A stretch of 5,301 bases of DNA from an uncultured Lachnospiraceae bacterium (GTDB lineage Bacteria > Bacillota > Clostridia > Lachnospirales > Lachnospiraceae), in NCBI GenBank assembly GCA_937901625.1, contig CALDIE010000205.1:1-5301 (forward strand). The letters are read 5' to 3'. Every line of letters starts with the position of its first letter. Positions within the stretch are counted from its first letter, which is position 1. Positions 1 to 5,301 of the stretch are shown here, piece after piece. Below the pieces are notes generated by a model. The model saw only the letters and a program-made list of their open reading frames with translations. It searched no databases and was not told the origin of the DNA. The position numbers were made by a program, and so were the translations under genes.

Positions 1-152
1 CTCAATGGTGTCGGTGCTCCGTAATAGTCAACCTTAATCTTATCCAAAACATGGGGATTTGCCCGTCCTGCACGGATCGTCGCGAGATCCGACAACAAAA
101 AATCATATGCTTTCTTCATCTTTTCATCGTAGACTTTGATTTTATCATCCAT
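1..152 (-). CDS. frr: Ribosome recycling factor, N-terminal part (partial)
   Basis: Ribosome recycling factor acts in the cytoplasm after termination, splitting the post-termination 70S ribosome together with EF-G. Reading the minus strand from the ATG at 152-150 gives about 50 residues beginning MDDKIKVYDEKMKKAYDFLL. They continue through the family hallmark LATIRAGRANP and then KVDYYGAPTPL before the window ends. Both stretches are highly conserved in RRF: the three-helix bundle start followed by the first strands of the second domain. The full protein is normally about 185 residues, so roughly 135 residues lie beyond the left edge. The start is supported by an AAGGAG seven bases upstream and by agreement with the usual RRF N-terminus. 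It lies 92 bases downstream of pyrH, the normal gene order. The truncation is caused by the window edge, not by a mutation. Identification is firm. Confidence 0.97.
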   Translation of the reverse strand, partial: MDDKIKVYDEKMKKAYDFLLSDLATIRAGRANPHVLDKIKVDYYGAPTPL

Positions 153-159
153 AACCGAT

Positions 160-165
160 CTCCTT
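160..165 (-). promoter_or_regulatory. Ribosome binding site of frr
   Basis: On the minus strand AAGGAG lies seven bases before the frr ATG. It is a good Shine-Dalgarno match with ideal spacing, and it fixes the start codon at 150-152. Confidence 0.85.
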
Positions 166-212
166 CATCTATTCTGTACTGGATATTTCATCCGCGCATG
201 ATCACTTTGGAT

Positions 213-221
213 ATTGTAACA
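213..221 (-). promoter_or_regulatory. Possible weak extended -10 element before frr
   Basis: In the 92-base gap between pyrH and frr the minus strand reads TGTTACAAT, which is TGn followed by TACAAT and fits an extended -10 box. No convincing -35 box sits 17 bases upstream (TATCAT). The gap is longer than the other gaps in this unit and contains no terminator hairpin, so frr is probably read through from pyrH. An extra internal promoter remains possible. This is a motif match only. Confidence 0.2.
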
Positions 222-244
222 CAATCACGGGTTAAATGATAGAC

Positions 245-937
245 CTAGTATATTCTGGTCCCGTTAAAGTCGCCGCTCATCGCCTTTAAGATACTGTTTT
301 CTTCCGTAAGGTCAAAAACAGACATCTTCATATGATTGTCTCTGGCTAAAATGGCTGCCGTAAGATCGATCACCTGAAGGTTGCCGGAAATGATCTCGTC
401 AAAAGTGATCGAATCATACTTTTTCGCCTCGGGATGAATCTTCGGATCGGAATCATATACTCCATCGATGGCTTTTGCCATATAGATCTGCTCGGCACCT
501 ACTTCGATCGCTCGAAGCACTACTCCCGTATCTGTTGAAAAATACGGATGTCCCGTGCCGCCGGCAAAGAAGATCACTTCTCCGTTTTCCATACCGGAAA
601 TGGCAAGATCAGCCGAAAACAGTTCCGTAAAGGTGGAGCAGGCAAAGGGGGTTAAGATCTTTGAAGGTAATCCGATGGAACGAAACATCTCCGATACATA
701 GATACAATTCATCACGGTCGCGAGCATACCGATCTGGTCGGCTTTGATCCTGCGCACGTCGTCATTGGCATTGCTTCTGCCTCTCCAGTAATTTCCGCCG
801 CCGATCACAATACCGATCTGGTCGCCTTTACCAACAAGTTCCTTAACCTGCTTAGCGATCCCTAAGATCACCGCGTCATCGTATTTTCCCTGAGAAGACA
901 AGGCTTCTCCGCTTAATTTCAATAAATATCTCGACAT
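245..937 (-). CDS. pyrH: UMP kinase (uridylate kinase)
   Basis: PyrH phosphorylates UMP to UDP with ATP, the committed step toward UTP and CTP, as a cytoplasmic hexamer of the amino acid kinase fold. The 230-residue protein is slightly short for the family (about 235-245) but complete. Visible motifs are KLSGEAL (residues 7-13, nucleotide-binding lysine), IGGGNYWRG (45-53), ADQIGMLATVMN (66-77, UMP-binding region), FFAGGTGHPYFSTDT (123-137, glycine-rich and phosphate-contacting segment) and AKAIDGVYDSDP (154-165). The segment around residues 100-122 departs from the arginine-rich form seen in many PyrH proteins and reads FSADLAISGMENGEV instead. I recall similar sequences in Clostridia. The start ATG is one base after the bactofilin stop and is preceded by AGGAGG six bases away, so translational coupling is likely. 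frr follows. Identification is firm; allosteric behaviour cannot be read from the sequence. Confidence 0.98.
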   Translation of the reverse strand: MSRYLLKLSGEALSSQGKYDDAVILGIAKQVKELVGKGDQIGIVIGGGNYWRGRSNANDDVRRIKADQIGMLATVMNCIYVSEMFRSIGLPSKILTPFACSTFTELFSADLAISGMENGEVIFFAGGTGHPYFSTDTGVVLRAIEVGAEQIYMAKAIDGVYDSDPKIHPEAKKYDSITFDEIISGNLQVIDLTAAILARDNHMKMSVFDLTEENSILKAMSGDFNGTRIY

Positions 938-938
938 C

Positions 939-2261
939 CTACTCCTCCTCTTCTTCTTTTACATCTCCCTCTTTAGCGTTTGCTTCCTCGATTTCCTTCT
1001 CAACTTCCTTAAAGAACTCGGAGGGAGTAACCGGAGCGTAAGCCTGAATACACATACCGTCGATCACGGCGCCGTCACTGATCTGAACGGATCTTGACTT
1101 GATATTTCCTTTTATGATGGCACTTGCGTCGATCGTTACCGGACCGTGGATATCGATGTCACCTTTGACAGCGCCTTCGATCACGGCATTCATCCCGTAG
1201 ATATTACCCATAACCACTGACTTGTTGCCTAACTTCACACTGTCGGTAGCCATGATATCGCCCTGAATCCTGGCACCGTCCGCGATGATCTCATTTGCCT
1301 TAGCGTTTCCTTTGATATAGCCGGTCACATAGAGTTCTCCGACGATATCAATATGTCCGATCACCCGACCGTCCACCTGGATGCCTCCTTCGGAACGTAT
1401 ATTTCCTTCCACGGTCATTCCCGGACAGATATATCCTTTCTCCTTGCCCGGTTTTTTCCGTCCGCGGTTGTCGATCTCGTCCGCAAGACTTCCGCGATCG
1501 ATCTTCATCTCTTCCGCTTCATTCGCTTCATTCGCTTCGTTTACTTTCTTTTCTTCATCTGCCATTTCTGCTTCCTTACCATCCTCTGCTGTATCATCAC
1601 CCGCAGCATCATTTGCTTTTTTTACATCCGATCCCTGCTCTTTGTCCTCATTTTGTTCCGTATTATTATCTATATTTTTATCTTTGTCCTGCTCTAACCC
1701 GGGGTTTTTATCCCCGCTTAAATCCGCATCTGCGGCATCCGCGTCTTCACAGCCTGTGTCGCATGGATTTTGAGAATTTTCTTTAGTTTCTTCGGAAGTT
1801 TCTGTTTTTTCGGAAGTTTCTGTTTCTTCGGAAGTACCTGTTTCTCCGGAAGTACCTGTTTCACCGGTCTCTATGTTTCCCGCTACTTTGGATACTTCAG
1901 CTGTTTCGGGACTATCTAATGATGCGGTGTCTTCTGTCTCCACGGTTTTGGCCGATCTGTCTTCTTCCTCTTCGGAACTATCTGCCGCCGCACTTTCATC
2001 TGCCGCTGCGCTTTTATCTGCCGCCGCACTTTCATCTGCAGCCGTCTTTTCACCCGGATCCATGGATTGGATCATGCGCTCAATATCTTCAAGGATCTCC
2101 TGCGTCTCACGTTCCAGATCCTCTCCCTTTTCCTCTTCCCTTGTTTCGGCTGCTTCCTTTACATCAACCACTTCTTTTGTATCAGCAATCTTCTCCTCAT
2201 CATTGATCAGCTCATCCACCGCTGCCGAAAGGTCATTTTTTAAATCTTGAAAAAATCCCAT
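939..2261 (-). CDS. Bactofilin-family polymer-forming protein with long acidic repeat-rich N-terminal extension
   Basis: Bactofilins assemble into nucleotide-independent filaments on the inner face of the membrane and help localise cell-wall enzymes. The bactofilin (DUF583) domain spans about residues 277-405. It starts near GYICPGMTVEGNIRSEGG, followed by QVDGRVIGHI, and shows the short G-x-I/V periodicity of a right-handed beta-helix. The N-terminus MGFFQDLKNDLSAAV is F-rich and possibly amphipathic, resembling short membrane-targeting N-termini of bactofilins (inference). Residues about 20-260 are dominated by Glu, Asp, Ala, Ser, Thr and Lys, with three repeat tracts (residues 71-94, 133-162, 240-249), and are probably disordered. 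A basic patch NRGRKKPGKEKG (265-276) joins this region to the domain. A charged tail ends in five Glu. C167 and C171 form the only cysteine pair in the extension. At 440 residues it is far longer than typical bactofilins of about 110-200. The start follows GGAG by seven bases. It lies 22 bases after the deacetylase gene and one base before pyrH. Confidence 0.94.
   Translation of the reverse strand: MGFFQDLKNDLSAAVDELINDEEKIADTKEVVDVKEAAETREEEKGEDLERETQEILEDIERMIQSMDPGEKTAADESAAADKSAAADESAAADSSEEEEDRSAKTVETEDTASLDSPETAEVSKVAGNIETGETGTSGETGTSEETETSEKTETSEETKENSQNPCDTGCEDADAADADLSGDKNPGLEQDKDKNIDNNTEQNEDKEQGSDVKKANDAAGDDTAEDGKEAEMADEEKKVNEANEANEAEEMKIDRGSLADEIDNRGRKKPGKEKGYICPGMTVEGNIRSEGGIQVDGRVIGHIDIVGELYVTGYIKGNAKANEIIADGARIQGDIMATDSVKLGNKSVVMGNIYGMNAVIEGAVKGDIDIHGPVTIDASAIIKGNIKSRSVQISDGAVIDGMCIQAYAPVTPSEFFKEVEKEIEEANAKEGDVKEEEEE
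944..949 (-). promoter_or_regulatory. Ribosome binding site of pyrH, inside the bactofilin 3' end
   Basis: The minus strand carries AGGAGG six bases before the pyrH ATG. These bases are also part of the last glutamate codons of the upstream bactofilin gene (GAAGAAGAGGAGGAG then TAG). Ribosomes finishing the bactofilin pass directly over the pyrH initiation site, the arrangement expected for coupled translation. Confidence 0.85.
1515..1541 (-). repeat. Three tandem 9-base units in the bactofilin gene (Asn-Glu-Ala x3)
   Basis: Three consecutive 9-base units, nearly identical on the plus strand (cgcttcatt type), encode NEANEANEA at residues 241-249 of the bactofilin, near the end of its acidic extension. 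The period is a multiple of three, so unit gain or loss would keep the frame. Confidence 0.85.
1776..1865 (-). repeat. Five tandem 18-base units in the bactofilin gene (GETGTS/EETETS hexapeptide)
   Basis: Five in-register 18-base units encode GETGTS, GETGTS, EETETS, EKTETS and a decayed EETKEN (residues 133-162). The first four share the core nnnGAAACAGNNACTTCC pattern with single-base changes, so they look like recent tandem duplications rather than chance low complexity. The tract is rich in Thr, Ser and Glu and lies in the predicted disordered part of the protein. Confidence 0.88.
1980..2051 (-). repeat. Four tandem 18-base units in the bactofilin gene (ESAAAD hexapeptide)
   Basis: Four 18-base units encode EKTAAD, ESAAAD, KSAAAD and ESAAAD (residues 71-94). 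The second and fourth units are identical at the DNA level over most of their length. The first unit translated is the most diverged. The unit length equals that of the second tract about 115 bases further on, but the encoded motif is different. Confidence 0.88.
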
Positions 2262-2268
2262 GTTTCAT

Positions 2269-2272
2269 CTCC
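2269..2272 (-). promoter_or_regulatory. Ribosome binding site of the bactofilin gene
   Basis: The minus strand reads GGAG seven bases before the ATG at 2261-2259, within the 22-base gap after the deacetylase stop. The preceding gene ends in tandem in-frame stops (TAA TAG) just upstream. The match is modest but well placed. Confidence 0.65.
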
Positions 2273-2283
2273 GTACTAAACTA

Positions 2284-3339
2284 TTACAGACCAACCTGAT
2301 AAATCTGTGTGGTCTCTTCCGTGATCGGTAATAATACCGTATTATCCATTGCCGAAATCCGTTCGATAATGATCGGAAGAGCCTCTACTGTCGTTTCCTT
2401 ACCGGCCGCATCGTGCATCAATACCACGATGGTATGCACACCGTTTGCCCGCTGGCTCTCTACCTGAGACAGAACCGATGTGACGATCTCCGTCACACTC
2501 AAGGCCGGCGACACCGCGTCTCCGCTGGATACATTCCAGTCAAAATACGCTATATCCTTCTCCTGTAAGAAGTTAATGCAGTCGTGAATATCAACCCTGC
2601 TGACCGTATTTCCGCTGCCTCCCGGGAAACGATACACACGGCTCTCCACACCTGTGACATCCATCAGGTAACTTTGAATCTCAAAAAAGTCATCCGCAAA
2701 AGAGTCAAGATCCATATAAATCTCGCTATACTTATGAGAATAGGAATGCATTCCCAGCGTATGTCCCTCTGCCACGATACGACGGTACTCATCTTCAAAA
2801 CCCTCATGTCCGTTCACAAAAAAGGTTGCTTTAACGCCGTAACTGTCCAAAATATTCAAAATATCACCCGTATGCGAAGAAGGACCGTCATCAAAAGTAA
2901 GATATACCTTAAACGCTTCATCGTATTGTTCAACATCATCTAAGCGCGCATATCCCGAGAGCCGCTCATCCGTATCCACGATCACAGGATCGGCAGACCC
3001 GATAAGAGTGTCATCTTCTTTAACACTTTCCTCCGAAGCAGCCGTGTAGCCGCTAAAATCCTGCAGTTCTTTTAAAAGTCCCGTGATCTCATCCAAAGAC
3101 GCTCTGGTACTTAACAACTCGCGGTTGATATGATTTAAGCGAACGGCCGAATAGATGGATAAACCAAGGGAAAATAGCAACAAAAACAGCACACCGGCAA
3201 TGATCTCTTTCTTAAGCCGCTGCACTCTTTCTCTGCGCTGTTTTGGGGTTCTGCCTTTCTCTTCCCCGGATGCGTTCCCCGATCGGTTCTCTGTTACATT
3301 CTGTTCTGTTGTCTTTGTTTCATCCATAGCAAGGGTCAT
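2284..3339 (-). CDS. Membrane-anchored NodB-type polysaccharide (probable peptidoglycan) deacetylase
   Basis: This carbohydrate esterase family 4 enzyme probably removes acetyl groups from N-acetylated sugars of the cell wall. Numbering is from the ATG at 3339-3337 (351 residues). A short acidic/polar N-terminus and a basic stretch PKQRRERVQRLKK (about 32-44) precede one hydrophobic helix (about 45-66), giving a type II membrane topology with the catalytic domain outside. A coiled linker follows, then the NodB domain from about residue 143. It contains TFDDGP (148-153, catalytic base and metal Asp), HSYSH (198-202, metal histidines), RFPGGS (237-242), DWN (267-269) and LMHD (307-310, catalytic histidine). 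All five CE4 motifs are present, so an active metal-dependent enzyme is expected. The start is uncertain: AGGGGG lies 12 bases before the chosen ATG, an in-frame ATG follows at 3327, and the frame is open back to a TTG at 3396. Peptidoglycan as substrate is inferred. It leads the unit that continues into the bactofilin gene. Confidence 0.94.
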   Translation of the reverse strand: MTLAMDETKTTEQNVTENRSGNASGEEKGRTPKQRRERVQRLKKEIIAGVLFLLLFSLGLSIYSAVRLNHINRELLSTRASLDEITGLLKELQDFSGYTAASEESVKEDDTLIGSADPVIVDTDERLSGYARLDDVEQYDEAFKVYLTFDDGPSSHTGDILNILDSYGVKATFFVNGHEGFEDEYRRIVAEGHTLGMHSYSHKYSEIYMDLDSFADDFFEIQSYLMDVTGVESRVYRFPGGSGNTVSRVDIHDCINFLQEKDIAYFDWNVSSGDAVSPALSVTEIVTSVLSQVESQRANGVHTIVVLMHDAAGKETTVEALPIIIERISAMDNTVLLPITEETTQIYQVGL

Positions 3340-3366
3340 TATATCATATTTCCCCCTGCGAAAGAA
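3338..3366 (-). promoter_or_regulatory. Candidate promoter of the deacetylase-bactofilin-pyrH-frr unit
   Basis: A perfect -10 box TATAAT lies at 3338-3343 on the minus strand, with a weak -35-like TTCTTT at 3361-3366 and a 17-base spacer. A promoter is expected here because a terminator closes the pnp transcript just upstream. However, the -10 overlaps the ATG at 3337-3339. If it is used, the mRNA would start near 3331 and would favour the later ATG at 3327 with almost no leader. Another weak option further upstream is the extended-like TGGTATGGT in the spacer. The evidence is a motif match only. Confidence 0.3.
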
Positions 3367-3450
3367 CCTACTAGATATGCACAAAAATAAGGACAAACCA
3401 TACCAGATTAAGGGTAAACATAACTGATTACTGCTTACTCTTTATAAACC

Positions 3451-3484
3451 AAAAAGTGCCCTCCCTGTTACAGGGAGGACACTT
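3451..3484 (-). terminator. Rho-independent terminator of pnp
   Basis: On the minus strand the RNA AAGUGUCCUCCCUG pairs with CAGGGAGGGCACUU across a three-base UAA loop. The 14-pair stem is fully paired if one U-G wobble is counted, and it runs into a U tract. It begins about 30 bases after the pnp stop. Read in the plus direction, the stem has one mismatch and no proper U tract, so termination is one-directional. It separates pnp from the downstream deacetylase unit. Confidence 0.92.
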
Positions 3485-3514
3485 CCTACATACATCTATA
3501 CTTCGGATCAGAAC

Positions 3515-5301
3515 TTACTCCGCAGGGCAATCTTTGATGGAGAAGTCCATACGTCCCATCTTGTCCTTACCAAGGCAGATCACGCGTACCTCGTCACCGA
3601 GATTCAACACTTCCTCTACTTTTTCAAGGCGGCGGTTAGCGATCTTGGAGATGTGAACCATACCGTCCTTGCCGGGCGCAAACTCAACGAAGCATCCGTA
3701 GTTCTCGATACGCACTACCTTACCGGTAAAGATCGCGCCTGCCTGGAACTCGGTGGTGATGACCTTGATCATCTTCATAGCCTCGTCCATAGCTGCCTGA
3801 TCGGTACCGCATACGCTGACTGCTCCGTCATCCGTGATATCGATCTTTACGCCGGTACGGGCAATGATCTCATTGATGGTCTTTCCACGCTGACCAACCA
3901 CATCACCGATCTTTTCGGGATCGATCTTCGTCTGGATGATCTTAGGCGCATATGCTCCAACAGTCTTTCTCGGCTCCGCGATCGCCTTGGACATACAGGT
4001 ATCCATGATAAAGAGTCTTGCGTCTCGACATCTTGCGATAGCGCCCTCTACGATCGGTCTGGTCAGACCGTGGATCTTGATATCCATCTGGATAGCGGTG
4101 ATACCGTCCTTGGTACCGGTTACCTTAAAGTCCATATCGCCGAAGAAATCTTCCAGACCCTGAATATCGGTCAAAAGAACGAAATCATCATCGGTCTCAC
4201 CGGTTACCAGACCACAGGAAATACCTGCAACCATCTTACGGATGGGAACGCCGGCAGCCATCAAAGACATACAGGATGCGCAGGTCGAAGCCATGGATGT
4301 GGATCCGTTGGACTCAAAGGTCTCGGATACGGCACGGATCGCGTACGGGAACTCCTCCTCGGAAGGAAGAACCGGGATCAGTGCTCTCTCCGCCAATGCG
4401 CCGTGACCGATCTCACGACGTCCGGGACCGCGGCTGACCTTGGTCTCACCTACGGAGTAGGAAGGGAAATTATACTGATGGATATATCTCTTGGTCTTAA
4501 CATTCTCATCCAGTCCGTCGATCTTCTGTGCCTCGGAAAGAGGTGCCAGCGTACATACATCACAGATCTGTGTCTGTCCACGGGTAAACATAGCGGAACC
4601 GTGAACTCTGGGGATGATATCCACCTCAGCCGCCAAAGGACGGATCTGGGTGATCTCTCTTCCGTCCGGTCTCTTGTGATCCTTGAGGATCATCTTACGA
4701 ACGGTCTTCTTTTCATACTGATACAGTGCCTCTCCAAGGAGTGCAAGGTATTCCTCGTTGTCCGCAAACTTCTCTTCGAGCTTCTCACGGATCACGCGGA
4801 TATTCTCTTCTCTGACCTGCTTCTCATCGGTAAATACGGCGCCTTCCATCTCCTCCGGGGAGATCACTTCCTTCATTGCGGCGAAGAGTTCCTCGGGGAT
4901 AGCGCAGCTTGTATAGGTGTGCTTAGGCTTACCAACCTCAGCAACGATCTCATTGATCCAGGCGATGATACGCCGGTTCTCATCATGTGCCTTATAGATA
5001 GCTTCCAGCATCTTGGACTCGGGCACTTCATTGGCTCCTGCCTCGATCATGATCACCTTTTCAGCGGTAGAAGCAACCGTCAGCTTAAGATCGCCGACTG
5101 CCCACTGTTCCTGACTGGGGTTGATGATGAGCTCTCCGTCTACCAGACCAACCTGCGTCATTGCCGCAGGACCGTCAAAAGGAATATCGGAAATGCAGGT
5201 TGCGATGGATGCACCCAACATGGCCACCAACTCGGGACGGCATGCGGGATCAACGCTCATAACCAGGTTATTTAAGGTAACATCGTTTCTGTAATCCTTC
5301 G
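3515..5301 (-). CDS. pnp: Polynucleotide phosphorylase (polyribonucleotide nucleotidyltransferase), N-terminus missing
   Basis: PNPase degrades RNA 3' to 5' by phosphorolysis, releasing nucleoside diphosphates, as a cytoplasmic trimer. The visible 594 residues begin mid-protein with KDYRNDVTLNNLVMSVDP, so about 100 N-terminal residues of a usual ~700 lie beyond the right edge. The frame is open to the edge, so the ATG at 5260 is internal and not the start. In order there are the end of the first RNase PH domain, the helical linker, and the second RNase PH domain with FTRGQTQ (4568-4588), SVGETKVSRGPGRREIGHGA, the phosphate-binding SNGSTSMAS (4283-4309) and the metal-binding GDMDFKV (4121-4141). 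A KH domain with IGDVVGQRGKTINEI (about 3750-3940) and an S1 domain (about 3524-3739) follow. The C-terminus stops directly after S1 with no long tail. A strong terminator follows, so pnp is not co-transcribed with the next gene. Identification is firm. Confidence 0.98.
   Translation of the reverse strand, partial: KDYRNDVTLNNLVMSVDPACRPELVAMLGASIATCISDIPFDGPAAMTQVGLVDGELIINPSQEQWAVGDLKLTVASTAEKVIMIEAGANEVPESKMLEAIYKAHDENRRIIAWINEIVAEVGKPKHTYTSCAIPEELFAAMKEVISPEEMEGAVFTDEKQVREENIRVIREKLEEKFADNEEYLALLGEALYQYEKKTVRKMILKDHKRPDGREITQIRPLAAEVDIIPRVHGSAMFTRGQTQICDVCTLAPLSEAQKIDGLDENVKTKRYIHQYNFPSYSVGETKVSRGPGRREIGHGALAERALIPVLPSEEEFPYAIRAVSETFESNGSTSMASTCASCMSLMAAGVPIRKMVAGISCGLVTGETDDDFVLLTDIQGLEDFFGDMDFKVTGTKDGITAIQMDIKIHGLTRPIVEGAIARCRDARLFIMDTCMSKAIAEPRKTVGAYAPKIIQTKIDPEKIGDVVGQRGKTINEIIARTGVKIDITDDGAVSVCGTDQAAMDEAMKMIKVITTEFQAGAIFTGKVVRIENYGCFVEFAPGKDGMVHISKIANRRLEKVEEVLNLGDEVRVICLGKDKMGRMDFSIKDCPAE

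Noticed and set aside
51..239. A 62-codon plus-strand open frame at the left edge
   Set aside because: It overlaps frr in antisense and the pyrH-frr gap, with no family resemblance.
1515..2051. Repeat tracts as a possible CRISPR or intergenic repeat array
   Set aside because: The units are short (9 and 18 bases), contiguous without spacers, in frame and inside a coding region.
1353..2250. Several plus-strand open frames rich in Ser/Ala/Phe/Ile opposite the bactofilin extension
   Set aside because: They are antisense readings of the Glu/Asp/Ala-rich repeats. Low-complexity DNA lacks stops in several frames, and none of these frames shows a plausible domain.
3340..3396. Upstream TTG (3396) as the deacetylase start
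   Set aside because: No Shine-Dalgarno precedes it, and the added residues (SLFLCISSRFFRRGKYDI) do not look like a conserved N-terminus. The ATG at 3339 is preferred but not proven.
3451..3484. Hairpin as a bidirectional terminator or a riboswitch piece
   Set aside because: Only the minus-strand reading gives a fully paired stem with a U tract, and no plus-strand gene converges on it. There is no surrounding structure suggesting an aptamer.
3653..5275. A 540-codon plus-strand open frame opposite pnp
   Set aside because: It lies entirely antisense to unmistakable PNPase motifs. Its translation has no recognisable domain and is the usual by-product of codon bias in a long conserved gene.

Overview
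The window is a compact stretch of ordinary bacterial chromosome. All five recognisable genes lie on the minus strand, so transcription runs from high to low coordinates. In that order they are: pnp (polynucleotide phosphorylase, N-terminus beyond the right edge), a membrane-anchored NodB-type polysaccharide deacetylase, a bactofilin-type polymer-forming protein with a very long acidic N-terminal extension, pyrH (UMP kinase), and frr (ribosome recycling factor, C-terminus beyond the left edge). Strong purine-rich ribosome binding sites, an intrinsic terminator and the flavour of the PyrH, PNPase and bactofilin sequences suggest a Gram-positive Clostridia, most likely Lachnospiraceae. This placement is inferred from protein character and was not tested by a search.

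Layout: pnp (3515-5301) is followed after about 30 bases by a clear Rho-independent terminator (3451-3484) that closes its transcript. A spacer of roughly 110 bases (3340-3450) then holds a possible promoter for a second unit. That unit runs deacetylase (2284-3339), 22-base gap, bactofilin (939-2261), 1-base gap, pyrH (245-937), 92-base gap, frr (1-152). The bactofilin-pyrH junction is so tight that the pyrH Shine-Dalgarno sequence is made from the bactofilin's last glutamate codons. There is no gene-free stretch longer than about 300 bases, and no RNA gene, mobile element or CRISPR array was seen.

Working together: PyrH (pyrimidine nucleotide supply) and Frr (ribosome recycling) are a common housekeeping pair. 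The upstream position often held by rpsB-tsf is taken here by an envelope pair. One member is a type II membrane protein with a complete extracellular NodB deacetylase domain, and the other is a cytoskeletal bactofilin. Bactofilins in other bacteria organise cell-wall enzymes, so a working partnership between these two is plausible but inferred. The most unusual object is the bactofilin itself. About 260 residues of repeat-rich, strongly acidic, probably disordered sequence separate a short F-rich N-terminus from the beta-helix domain. I see nothing that amounts to a wholly new system.
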